Source: Stenotrophomonas sp. YIM B06876 (GTDB taxonomy: Bacteria > Pseudomonadota > Gammaproteobacteria > Xanthomonadales > Xanthomonadaceae). From it: a stretch of 64,000 bases of DNA. The position numbers and the translations under genes were made by a program. Within the stretch, counting starts at the first letter, position 1, and each line of letters opens with the position of its first letter. Positions 56,663 to 64,000 of this stretch are shown piece by piece. The DNA lies in assembly GCF_030711595.1 (NCBI RefSeq), contig NZ_JAUJUJ010000003.1, forward strand, positions 62,001-126,000. The letters are read 5' to 3'. Under the pieces are notes generated by a model. That model saw nothing but the letters and a program-made list of their open reading frames with translations, had not been told where the DNA came from and searched no databases.

Positions 56663-58729
56663 ATGAAACTTCGATACGCCCTGTTGCCGTTGTGCCTGCT
56701 GACCGCGATGCCTTCGCTGGCGGCCGAACGTGGCTTTGACGTCCGCGACATGGTGGCGATGGACCGCTTTTCGGCGCCATTGCTGACCGCCGACGGCGGC
56801 ACCGTGGTGTTCGCCAAGCGCCAGCTGGACAGCGCCAGCGGCAAGGCCGGCAGCAGCCTGTGGACCCGCAACCTGCGTACCCGCGACATCGCTCCGCCCG
56901 CGCGGCTGACCCCGGAAGGCTGGAACGTCAATTCGGCTGCGCTGTCGGCCGACGGCGGCACCGTGTATTTCCTCAGCGCCAAGTCCGGCAGCCAGCAGCT
57001 GTATTCGCAATCGCTGCAGGGCGGCGCGCCGCGGCAGTTGACCGATTTCGCGCTGGATGTGGACAGCTTCCGGATTTCGCCGCAGGGCGACCGCGTGCTG
57101 TTCAGCAGCGGCGCGTTCCAGGGCTGTGGCTCCGACCTGGCCTGCACCCGCACGCGGCTGGACAAGACCGCCGCTGCCAAGCACAGCGGCCAGGTGTTCG
57201 ACAGCCTGTTCGTGCGCCATTGGGACACCTGGAATGACGGCCGCCGCAACACCCTGTTCGTGGCGCCGCTGCCCAAGGCCAAGGAAGCGCCGGTGAAGGG
57301 TGCCTCGGCGATCAGCGCCACCCTGGCCGGTGACGCGCCGTCCAAACCGTTTGGTGGCAACGAGGATTTCGTGTGGTCGCCGGATGGCAAGTCGGTGGTG
57401 GCGTCCATCCGCGTCGCTGGCCGCGAAGAGCCGTGGTCGACCAACTTCGACCTGTACCAGCTCGATGCCACAGGCAAACGCGCCCCGAAGAACCTGACCG
57501 CCGCCAATCCGGCCTGGGATGCCGGCCCGGTGTTCAGTGCCGACGGCAAGACCCTGTATTACCGCGCGATGAAGCGCCCGGGTTTCGAAGCCGACCGCTT
57601 CGGCCTGATGGCGATGGATCTGGCCAGCGGCAAGACCCGTGAAATCGCTCCGGCATGGGACAGCTCGGCCGATGGCGCGACCCTGTCCGCCGATGGCAAG
57701 ACGATCTACACCACTGCCCAGCACATGGGCGAACACCCGTTGTTCGCGGTGGACGTGGCCAGCGGCAAGGCGGAAAAAGTGGTGGGCGAGGGCAGTGTGT
57801 CCGCGTTCGAGATCGCCGGCGACACCCTGGCCTTCACCCGCAATTCGCTGCAGAGCGGCGACCAGCTGTTCACCACCAGCGTGAGCGGTGGACAGCTGCG
57901 CGCCATCACCCCGAGTGCCGGCGAGATGCTGCCGGACGTGAAATTCGGCGAGTTCGAGCAGTTCTCGTTCAAGGGCTGGAACGACGAGACCGTGCACGGT
58001 TACGTGGTCAAGCCCTGGAACTACGAGGAAGGCAAGAACTACCCGGTGGCGTTCCTGATCCACGGCGGCCCGCAGGGCAGCTTCGGCAACGGCTGGAGCT
58101 ACCGCTGGAACCCGCAGACCTATGCCGGACAAGGCTACGCGGTGGTGATGATCGACTTCCACGGCTCCACCGGCTACGGCCAGGCGTTCACCGATGCGAT
58201 CAGCCAGCACTGGGGCGACCGCCCGCTGGAAGACCTGCAGAAGGGCTGGGCGGCGGCGCAGCAGAAATACCGCTTCCTCAACGGCGACAAGGCCTGCGCC
58301 CTGGGCGCAAGCTACGGTGGCTTCATGGTCAACTGGATCGCCGGCAACTGGAACGGGCCGTGGAAGTGCCTGGTCAACCATGACGGCGTGTTCGACCAGC
58401 GCATGATGGGCTACGCCACCGAGGAGCTGTGGTTCACCGAATGGGAGCAGGGCGGCACGCCGTACCAGAAGGCGGCCAACTACGAGAAGTTCAACCCGGT
58501 CAACCATGTCGCCGACTGGAAGAAGCCGATGCTGATCGTGCACGGCCAGCTCGACTACCGCATCCCGGTCGAGCAGGGGCTGGGTGCGTTCACCGCGTTG
58601 CAGCGCCAGGGCATCGAATCCAAGTTCCTGTACTTCCCGGACGAGAACCACTGGGTGCTGAAGCCGGAGAACAGCGTGCAGTGGCACGACACGGTCAACG
58701 GCTGGCTCAAGCAGCACATCGGCCAGTAA
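56663..58729 (+). CDS. Exported S9 dipeptidyl peptidase, DPP5-like
   Basis: This 688-residue periplasmic serine peptidase of family S9 has a signal peptide (MKLRYALLPLCLLTAMPSLAA), a seven-bladed propeller region and a C-terminal hydrolase domain. The nucleophile Ser is in ALGASYGGFMVNWIAGNW; Asp in VHGQLDYRIP and His in PDENHWVLKPEN complete the triad; FLIHGGPQGSFGNGWSYRW is the oxyanion segment. These motifs fit DPP5 of Gram-negative bacteria, which releases N-terminal dipeptides after hydrophobic residues. A GGAGAC ribosome site precedes ATG 56663. It supplies dipeptides that POT/OPT carriers could import. Confidence 0.93.
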   Translation: MKLRYALLPLCLLTAMPSLAAERGFDVRDMVAMDRFSAPLLTADGGTVVFAKRQLDSASGKAGSSLWTRNLRTRDIAPPARLTPEGWNVNSAALSADGGTVYFLSAKSGSQQLYSQSLQGGAPRQLTDFALDVDSFRISPQGDRVLFSSGAFQGCGSDLACTRTRLDKTAAAKHSGQVFDSLFVRHWDTWNDGRRNTLFVAPLPKAKEAPVKGASAISATLAGDAPSKPFGGNEDFVWSPDGKSVVASIRVAGREEPWSTNFDLYQLDATGKRAPKNLTAANPAWDAGPVFSADGKTLYYRAMKRPGFEADRFGLMAMDLASGKTREIAPAWDSSADGATLSADGKTIYTTAQHMGEHPLFAVDVASGKAEKVVGEGSVSAFEIAGDTLAFTRNSLQSGDQLFTTSVSGGQLRAITPSAGEMLPDVKFGEFEQFSFKGWNDETVHGYVVKPWNYEEGKNYPVAFLIHGGPQGSFGNGWSYRWNPQTYAGQGYAVVMIDFHGSTGYGQAFTDAISQHWGDRPLEDLQKGWAAAQQKYRFLNGDKACALGASYGGFMVNWIAGNWNGPWKCLVNHDGVFDQRMMGYATEELWFTEWEQGGTPYQKAANYEKFNPVNHVADWKKPMLIVHGQLDYRIPVEQGLGAFTALQRQGIESKFLYFPDENHWVLKPENSVQWHDTVNGWLKQHIGQ

Positions 58730-58840
58730 TGCTGGTGCCGCCTCCTGGCGAGGCGGCATTGCCGCATAGCGCCGCAGCGTGGCCATCCGATGCCGCGCTG
58801 CGCCGTGATACGCCGCCCTGGCGGTGCTAAGCTGCGCTAT

Positions 58841-58866
58841 CGCCGCGTCCTGCGGCGTTTTTTTTT
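58841..58866 (+). terminator. Terminator of the DPP5-like gene
   Basis: CGCCGC-GTCCT-GCGGCG is followed by nine T residues, 111 bases after the stop and 31 bases before the next ATG. It separates the peptidase from the DUF819 gene. Confidence 0.9.
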
Positions 58867-58897
58867 CTTATCAATCGATCGACAGGGGAACGGGTTG

Positions 58898-60151
58898 ATG
58901 CCGACCGAGAGCACCACCGCACTGATCACCAATGACATCGTCGGCCTCGGCCTGATCGCGGCCACGCTGGCCACGATCTTCTATCTGGCCAGCGGACCGA
59001 CGCCGTTCTGGCGCAAATTCTTCGCTTGGGTGCCGGCGCTGCTGCTGTGCTACTTCATTCCGGCCATCTACAACACCGCCGGGGTGATCGACGGGCATAC
59101 CACCAAGCTTTACAACCCCATCGCGCGCGATGTGCTGCTGCCGGCGGCGCTGGTGCTGCTGACCCTGTCGATCGACCTGAAGGGCATCGCCAGGCTTGGC
59201 CCGAAGCTGCTGATCATGTTCGTCACCGGCACCGTGGGCATCATGCTCGGCGCGCTGGCGTCCTTCCAGGCGATGAAGCTCATCCACTCGCCCACCGTGG
59301 CCGGGGACACCTGGGCCGGCATGGCGGCGCTGGCCGGCAGCTGGATCGGCGGCGGCGCCAACATGGCCGCGATGCGCGAGACCTTCAATGTCGATGCCAC
59401 CACCTTCGGCCAGTTCGCCGTGGTCGATGTGGTGTGTGCCAGCATCCTGCTGATGCCCGCCCTGATCTGGCTGGCCGGGCGGGCGCAGGGCATCGACGCA
59501 CGCAACGGTGCCGACACCTCGGCCATCGATGACATGAAGCGTCGGATCGCCGACTACCAGGCCAAAAGCGCCCGCATTCCGACCCTGACCGATTTGATGG
59601 TCATTGTCGGTGTGGGCCTGGGCATTGTCGGCGCGGCGCACGCGCTGGCTGCGCCGTTGTCGAACTGGTGCGCGCAGAACATCAGCTTCGCCAAGCAGGC
59701 CTCGCTGGACAACCAGTTCGTCTGGGTGGTGATGCTGTCCACCTTCGCCGGCCTGGCGCTGAGCTTCACCCGCGCCCGTGAGCTGGAAGCAGCCGGCGCC
59801 TCCAAGGTCGGCACGCTGTTCCTGTACTTCCTGATCGCCTGCATCGGCATGCAGATGGATCTGCTCTCGCTGCTGGAGCGTCCGTGGCTGTTCCTGCTGG
59901 GGGTGATCTGGATGGGCACGCACGTGCTGCTGCTGTACGTGGTCGGCCGCCTGCTGAAGGCGCCGATGTTCTTCCTGGCCATCGGTTCGCAGGGCAATGT
60001 CGGCGCGGCGGCTTCGGCGCCGGTGGTGGCGGCGGCGTTCCACCCCAGCCTGGCGCCGGTGGGCGTGCTGCTGGGCACGGTCGGCTATGCCACCGGCACG
60101 GTGCTGGCCTACATCACCGGGCTGATGCTCAAGTGGATGGCGGGGGCCTGA
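58898..60151 (+). CDS. DUF819-family integral membrane protein
   Basis: This 417-residue protein has about 12 membrane helices and belongs to the DUF819 (YjcL-like) family, a relative of BART-superfamily carriers. Visible family marks are the early NTAGVIDGHTTKLYN, the LAGSWIGGGANMAAM and the late MFFLAIGSQGNVGAAASAPVVAAAFHPSLAPVGVLLG, which resembles a substrate-binding glycine/asparagine loop. The substrate is unknown. ATG 58898 is preceded by CAGGGGAA. It lies in a region of peptide and amino-acid metabolism but has its own promoter space and a palindromic terminator. Confidence 0.88.
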   Translation: MPTESTTALITNDIVGLGLIAATLATIFYLASGPTPFWRKFFAWVPALLLCYFIPAIYNTAGVIDGHTTKLYNPIARDVLLPAALVLLTLSIDLKGIARLGPKLLIMFVTGTVGIMLGALASFQAMKLIHSPTVAGDTWAGMAALAGSWIGGGANMAAMRETFNVDATTFGQFAVVDVVCASILLMPALIWLAGRAQGIDARNGADTSAIDDMKRRIADYQAKSARIPTLTDLMVIVGVGLGIVGAAHALAAPLSNWCAQNISFAKQASLDNQFVWVVMLSTFAGLALSFTRARELEAAGASKVGTLFLYFLIACIGMQMDLLSLLERPWLFLLGVIWMGTHVLLLYVVGRLLKAPMFFLAIGSQGNVGAAASAPVVAAAFHPSLAPVGVLLGTVGYATGTVLAYITGLMLKWMAGA

Positions 60152-60181
60152 GTCCGCTGCTGCGACAGAAAAGCCGTTCAA

Positions 60182-60211
60182 AAAGAAGGACAGCAGCTGC
60201 TGTCCTTCTTT
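60182..60211. terminator. Perfect palindromic bidirectional terminator
   Basis: A 30-base perfect palindrome (AAAGAAGGACAGCAG followed by its reverse complement) sits between the convergent DUF819 gene and the effector gene. A and T ends give a U-tract in both directions. Confidence 0.92.
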
Positions 60212-60232
60212 CTGGGCGCTGACGGCGTCAGA

Positions 60233-61432
60233 TCAGCCCATCGCAAAATGCCGTCGACTGTGATCAGGTTCGATTTGCGCGTTGGCCGGATTCAGGCGTT
60301 GGTGCTGCTCGAGCTGATGGATGCTGGCCTGCATCGGCATGTCCATTGCCGCTGCCAGATCAAGGTTGCTGCGCCGATGCGCCGGGTCATGCAGGCGGCC
60401 TTGGACAGCGAACAGTCGATCCCCGTGAAAGACCATATGGTCGATTCTGTCCAGCCCATCATCCGCCGAGCGCGCGGCGATACCCGCTGCGGTGTTGAGG
60501 AAGGTCACGTCGTCTTTCAGGCCCAGCTTCTCGCGCTGGGGCTCAAGCTGGATGACCGCATCTTCGAACAACCGGTTCCCGACACTATTGGCCGATGCCG
60601 GGGCTTTGATTGCTTTACCTTGTTCGGCATCGCGCAGCTGTTGCAGATCCAGCGAGTCCATTACCGAGGCGATGCCATGAAGGTCATATCGATGCTTGAG
60701 CATTGTTCCCGGGATCAGGCGCTGGCCAAACGACAGCGGGGCGGGGTCGGGGAGTTCAATGCGATGGCCAATGGCATCGGGCAGTGCCCATTTCAGTGGG
60801 ATGCTGTCTTCCTGCAGGTGTGTAAGTAATTCGTTCTTGACGCTGTAGTTACGGATCAGACCTTCCGCTGCGTATTGTTTTGCAGCGATCGGGTCCAAGC
60901 GTGCACGTTCGAAGGTGTTGCTATGTACGCCTGCAGAGTTGTAAGTAACGGCGGGTGTGTTGTTGATGACGCCAGCGGCAGCAGCGAGGCCACCGCCCAA
61001 AGAGTGTCCAGTCAGTAACAGATTGTCGCCGTAAACAGCCAAAGCTCTTTCGGTCAACTCGATGGCATTTTTGTACTGCCTTGTCTGGAGTCCGACGCCC
61101 TGTCCCAGATTCTGTGGCCAGTCTTTACCTTCGTCGGTTCCGCAGAATGCCAGGACTACCTGTCCGTCAGGGCCGCGATAGAAGCTTGCATCGAAACCAG
61201 ACCTGTCGTTGTGTAACAAGGAAGTGCCGATACTTTTGCTTATAAGCTCTTGTTCACTGATTCGGGTCCAGCCGGGCGGGAGAAGGGCGGGCTCTGGAGA
61301 TTGACCTTCGCGACGGCTACGCGCATGAGCGTAGAGATCTTGAAGTACCTGTGGTAATTGAAGGTCAATAGGTTGCGGCGTTGTACCGGTGATTGATTGG
61401 GCATCAAATTTGGTGGAAGTAGTCGATTCCAT
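60233..61432 (-). CDS. Lipase-domain effector with C-terminal XVIPCD (X-T4SS antibacterial effector)
   Basis: This 399-residue protein has two parts. Residues 80-255 are a class-3-lipase/Mbeg1-like alpha/beta hydrolase: AFCGTDEGKDW, nucleophile Ser144 in LLTGHSLGGGLAAAAG, and a likely catalytic His in HRYDLHG (His252). Residues about 285-399 carry the XVIPCD hallmarks: GLDRIDHMVFHGDRLFAVQG, then DPAHRRSNLDLAAA and the Gln-rich end QLEQHQRL. XVIPCD docks effectors to the VirD4 coupling protein of the Xanthomonadales T4SS. No signal peptide is present. ATG 61432 has a strong GGAGGAAG site. The gene lies 20 bases downstream of its putative immunity gene. It should attack membrane lipids of rival cells; the enzymatic activity is inferred. 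GC content is visibly lower than in flanking genes. Confidence 0.9.
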   Translation of the reverse strand: MESTTSTKFDAQSITGTTPQPIDLQLPQVLQDLYAHARSRREGQSPEPALLPPGWTRISEQELISKSIGTSLLHNDRSGFDASFYRGPDGQVVLAFCGTDEGKDWPQNLGQGVGLQTRQYKNAIELTERALAVYGDNLLLTGHSLGGGLAAAAGVINNTPAVTYNSAGVHSNTFERARLDPIAAKQYAAEGLIRNYSVKNELLTHLQEDSIPLKWALPDAIGHRIELPDPAPLSFGQRLIPGTMLKHRYDLHGIASVMDSLDLQQLRDAEQGKAIKAPASANSVGNRLFEDAVIQLEPQREKLGLKDDVTFLNTAAGIAARSADDGLDRIDHMVFHGDRLFAVQGRLHDPAHRRSNLDLAAAMDMPMQASIHQLEQHQRLNPANAQIEPDHSRRHFAMG

Positions 61433-61452
61433 GACAAGCGCCTTCCTCCGTA

Positions 61453-62244
61453 TCAATGCTCGATGGCAATGTTGTGGCGCTCCAGCCAGCCGCGAACTTG
61501 GTCACGACCTGCCTTCCCCTTGGCGTTGAGCAGCTTTTCCGGCGTTCTAAAAAAGGAAAGTTGGAACGTATCGCCATTGTTGTTGCGCAGAGTGGGATCG
61601 ACACCCGCCTCCAACAGTTTGAGTACGGTGTCTGGATCCTTGGCGCCAATGTGAAGCAGGGTGTTTCCAAGGTGATCTCGACGCTTGATGTCGGCGCCTG
61701 CGTTGATCAAAAGATCGCGCTGGATATGCTGGTCGTACATCACCGCAACGAACAGCGGCGTCCAGCCATTGGTGGGACGCGTGTAGTCGACGGGAACCTT
61801 GTGTTTGAGCAGGACCTGGAGGTACTCCGGTGGATCGACCATCGCGGCCATATGCACGACGGTTTCGTCATCCATCCCGATCAGGGAGGGATCGGCTCCA
61901 GCCTCCAGCAGCGCTTCGAGTGAGGCGGGTTTCTGGTTCCAGATTGCCCACTCCATCAGGGTCACATTGTACTGGCCTCGAGCAGCCAGATCGGTGGTCG
62001 GCGCCAGTGCCTTTATCCGAGCGGTCTTACCGTCAGCAATGGCATCTGCCAGAGGCTTCACGGCTGGATCGGTGAAGGGGGTTTTTTGCTGGGTGTTGGC
62101 TGGCACTCGCGGTTGCTCCCTTTCTTGAGCCATTGTGTTTACGCATAAAGCGACATTTTTTAGGCACGAAACGGTTGTTCTCGCGCATGAAGCCATAAGC
62201 AACGAAGTGGCTATTGTTGCCAGAACAGGGATCTTTCTCTGCAT
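61453..62244 (-). CDS. Ankyrin-repeat lipoprotein, putative immunity protein (X-Tfi)
   Basis: This 263-residue lipoprotein has a signal MQRKIPVLATIATSLLMASC, with the lipobox cysteine at position 20 and Ala at +2, so it is probably sorted to the outer membrane facing the periplasm. From about residue 60 it is an ankyrin solenoid: TLMEWAIWNQKPASLEALLEAGADPS, TVVHMAAMVDPPEYLQVLLKHKVPVD, NGWTPLFVAVMYDQHIQRDLLINAGAD and NTLLHIGAKDPDTVLKLLEAGVDPT (each a separate repeat). It is first in a two-gene operon with the lipase effector. Periplasmic immunity lipoproteins encoded just upstream of the effector are the rule for X-T4SS pairs. Neutralisation by direct binding is inferred. Confidence 0.85.
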   Translation of the reverse strand: MQRKIPVLATIATSLLMASCARTTVSCLKNVALCVNTMAQEREQPRVPANTQQKTPFTDPAVKPLADAIADGKTARIKALAPTTDLAARGQYNVTLMEWAIWNQKPASLEALLEAGADPSLIGMDDETVVHMAAMVDPPEYLQVLLKHKVPVDYTRPTNGWTPLFVAVMYDQHIQRDLLINAGADIKRRDHLGNTLLHIGAKDPDTVLKLLEAGVDPTLRNNNGDTFQLSFFRTPEKLLNAKGKAGRDQVRGWLERHNIAIEH

Positions 62245-62381
62245 TCCAGTTTCCTTTCCGGTTGCGTTGTATGAGTGGTAGAGCCCGGGATTGCATGGTG
62301 ATGGCCGATCCTAGCACCGGCATCTGTGGCGATCCGCAGTGCCCATGTGATCGGTTTTGCAGATCACGGACAGGAAAGAAG

Positions 62382-62519
62382 GGCAGGACAGCCGTTTTTC
62401 ACGGCGATGCCGCCGAGCGGTGCCGCACGGGGATGTGCGTCATGAAAAAACGGCAGGACAGCCGTTTTTCACGGCGATGCCGCCGAACGGTGACGCACAT
62501 GGATGTGCGTCATGAAAAA
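62382..62519. repeat. Two tandem copies of a 70-base repeat
   Basis: The unit beginning GGCAGGACAGCCGTTTTTCA recurs with a period of 70 bases (62382-62451, 62452-62519) and few differences. The second copy contains a perfect 22-base palindrome at 62491-62512 (TGACGCACAT and ATGTGCGTCA around GG), which is degraded in the first copy. No coding sequence is visible in 62245-62564; besides the repeats this interval holds the YbdD-CstA terminator and the promoter side of the immunity gene. Confidence 0.85.
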
Positions 62520-62540
62520 GGCGGGGCCAATGGCCCCGCC
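62514..62540 (-). terminator. Terminator of the cstA-ybdD transcript
   Basis: GGCGGGGCC-AAT-GGCCCCGCC, a 9-bp stem, is followed on the minus strand by TTTTTC, 24 bases after the ybdD stop. Confidence 0.92.
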
Positions 62541-62564
62541 TTGGGTGCTTCCCAAGCTGTGGAT

Positions 62565-62789
62565 TCAGCAGCAGCGGAAACCGCCTTTGCCACCGAACCG
62601 TGCCTGCTGACGCTCGCGGAAGAACGTCTTGTAGTCCATTGGAATACGGTCCGGATGTTTTTCGCGGACGTGGCGCACATAGTTGTCGTAGTCCGGCACG
62701 CCGCAGCACAGTCGCGCCGTCTGCACCAGGCGCCGCCAGGTGCGCTTGAACGCCTGGTGCTGGCCGACAGGAACGAGTTCGGTGCTCAT
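62565..62789 (-). CDS. ybdD: YbdD/YjiX family small protein
   Basis: This 74-residue protein of the YbdD/YjiX (DUF466) family contains the typical [23 protein letters not shown] and [18 protein letters not shown] segments and ends in two cysteines (FRCC). It is almost always encoded directly after cstA-type transporters, as here (one-base overlap, TAATG), and is thought to be needed for transporter function in the BtsT/CstA systems. It is cytoplasmic, with no signal or membrane span. Confidence 0.93.
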   Translation of the reverse strand: MSTELVPVGQHQAFKRTWRRLVQTARLCCGVPDYDNYVRHVREKHPDRIPMDYKTFFRERQQARFGGKGGFRCC

Positions 62790-64000
62790 TACAGATCCAC
62801 CTCATGCGGCTTGAGTGCCACGTACGGGGTCTCGCGATCGGTCCGCAGCGGGGACGCATGGGCGGCGATGATCGTCCTGACCGAATACACCAGCACCGCG
62901 AACACCACGAACAGGAACAGCACGGTGAGACCGGCGTTGATGTAGTTGTTGATCATCACCTGCTGCATCTGGTCGAAGCCCTTGGACGGCGGCAGCAGGT
63001 TGCCGGCGGCGATCGCGTCGCGGTACTTGTGCGCCTGGGCCATGAAGCCCACCCCCGGATCGCTGGAGAAGATCTTGATGAAGCCGGCTGCAGTGGTGCA
63101 GATCAGCAGCCAGATGGCTGGCAGCAGTGGCACCCAGGCGTACTTCTCCTTCTTCTGCTTGAACAGCACCACGGTGCACAGCATCAGAGCCACACCGGCC
63201 AGCATCTGGTTGGCGATGCCGAACAGCGGCCACAACATGTTGATGCCACCCAGCGGGTCAGTCACGCCCTGGTACAGGAAGTAGCCCCACAGCGCGACAC
63301 AGCCGCCGGTGGCGATGAAGCTGGCCACCCACGAATCGGTGCGGCGCAGCGCCGGCACGAAGTTGCCCAGCAGGTCCTGCAGCATGAAGCGGCCCGAACG
63401 GGTGCCGGCGTCGACCGCGGTCAGGATGAACAGCGCTTCGAACAGGATCGCGAAGTGGTACCAGAACGCCATCATGCCTTCGCCCGGCAGTACCGAATGC
63501 AGGATCTGCGCGATACCCACCGCCAGCGTCGGCGCACCGCCGGCCCGCGACAGGATCGAATGCTCGCCAATCTCGGCCGCCGTCGCGTTCAGTGCATCCG
63601 GGGTGATCGCAAAGCCCCAGCTGCTGACGACCTGCGCGGCATGGACCACATCGGTGCCGATGATCGCGGCCGGGCTGTTCATGGCGAAGTAGACGCCCGG
63701 CTCGATGATCGAGGCGGCGACCATGGCCATGATCGCCACGAACGACTCCATCAACATGCCGCCGTAGCCGATGTAGGCGGCGTGGCCTTCATTGGCGAGC
63801 AGCTTGGGCGTGGTGCCGGAGCTGATCAGCGCATGGAAACCGGAGACCGCGCCGCAGGCGATGGTGATGAACAGGAACGGGAACATGCTGCCCTTCCACA
63901 CCGGGCCGGTGCCGTCGGTGAACTGGGTCAGCGCCGGCATCTTCAGCTCCGGCATCACGATCAGGATGCCGATCGCCAGGCCGACAATCGTGCCGATCTT
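62789..64000 (-). CDS. cstA: CstA-family carbon-starvation transporter (partial, C-terminal part)
   Basis: This open frame runs to the right edge of the window, giving the last 403 residues of a roughly 690-residue CstA/BtsT transporter. Membrane helices alternate with loops; marks include [64 protein letters not shown] and [22 protein letters not shown]. CstA and BtsT take up pyruvate and peptides under carbon limitation. The N-terminal half lies outside the window. It is translationally coupled to ybdD, after which the transcript terminates. Confidence 0.95.
   Translation of the reverse strand, partial: KIGTIVGLAIGILIVMPELKMPALTQFTDGTGPVWKGSMFPFLFITIACGAVSGFHALISSGTTPKLLANEGHAAYIGYGGMLMESFVAIMAMVAASIIEPGVYFAMNSPAAIIGTDVVHAAQVVSSWGFAITPDALNATAAEIGEHSILSRAGGAPTLAVGIAQILHSVLPGEGMMAFWYHFAILFEALFILTAVDAGTRSGRFMLQDLLGNFVPALRRTDSWVASFIATGGCVALWGYFLYQGVTDPLGGINMLWPLFGIANQMLAGVALMLCTVVLFKQKKEKYAWVPLLPAIWLLICTTAAGFIKIFSSDPGVGFMAQAHKYRDAIAAGNLLPPSKGFDQMQQVMINNYINAGLTVLFLFVVFAVLVYSVRTIIAAHASPLRTDRETPYVALKPHEVDL

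Noticed and set aside
60233-61432. A type VI secretion lipase effector (Tle) instead of a T4SS effector
   Set aside because: No vgrG, PAAR or Tle adaptor gene is adjacent, and the C-terminal segment carries XVIPCD motifs, which explain secretion by the X-T4SS.
62382-62519. A possible CRISPR array, because of direct repeats
   Set aside because: Only two units exist, they are contiguous 70-base tandem copies without spacers, and no cas gene is nearby.

Overview
This 64 kb window is gene-dense, high-GC chromosomal DNA from a gammaproteobacterium of the family Xanthomonadaceae, most likely Stenotrophomonas or a close relative of Xanthomonas. The assignment rests on several lineage-typical loci: a fused aspartokinase/diaminopimelate decarboxylase followed by the murL-murD2 peptidoglycan pair known from Xanthomonas oryzae; a suf operon carrying GNAT and Rieske genes; a BigR-Blh sulfur operon; GTAG-type REP palindromes; and an effector gene ending in an XVIPCD secretion domain, which is specific to Xanthomonadales type IV secretion.

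Layout. 1-5.1 kb: the 3' end of a TonB-dependent receptor gene and a large SLC5-type hybrid sensor kinase. 5.1-7.3 kb: a persulfide-sensing operon (ArsR repressor BigR, persulfide dioxygenase Blh, two YeeE/YedE half-transporters). 7.4-10.8 kb: a LuxR-type response regulator beside 3-hydroxybutyrate dehydrogenase and a divergent 3-hydroxybutyrate-oligomer hydrolase. The kinase and regulator resemble a CrbS/CrbR pair split by the sulfur operon. 10.9-11.6 kb: hutD with a REP pair at its 3' end. 11.6-24.0 kb: an iron island on the minus strand, made of two Fur-box-headed TonB-receptor units plus a Fur-box-headed electron-transfer operon (PepSY protein, DUF2271, DUF4198, ApbE flavin transferase, membrane flavodoxin reductase). 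24.1-30.5 kb: the suf Fe-S assembly operon, with its Rrf2 regulator at the head and an unusual small exported ORF between sufB and sufC.

30.6-41.3 kb: mostly stand-alone genes (cytochrome c, SET-domain protein, DUF1439 lipid-binding-like protein, DUF3861 protein, HU-like protein with a basic tail, EF-G-like GTPase, OsmC, glycine-zipper protein, amidohydrolase, two tandem PhzF enzymes). 41.6-49.8 kb: lysine/DAP and peptidoglycan genes (lysC-lysA fusion, murL, murD2), a dienelactone hydrolase, ispB and ssb. 49.8-50.3 kb: a decayed DUF2254 gene. 50.4-60.2 kb and 62.6-64 kb: peptide and amino-acid use (two S9 peptidases, a POT and an OPT transporter, a DUF819 membrane protein, YbdD-CstA).

The most distinctive accessory element is at 60.2-62.2 kb: a lipase-XVIPCD effector gene preceded in the same operon by an ankyrin-repeat lipoprotein gene. 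It reads as a toxin/immunity pair for the X-type T4SS that kills competing bacteria. It is visibly less GC-rich than its neighbours and is bounded by a perfect bidirectional terminator palindrome on one side and a 70-bp tandem repeat on the other. I found no tRNA, rRNA, CRISPR array, prophage or insertion sequence. Most gene boundaries are clear because many convergent pairs share strong hairpin terminators.
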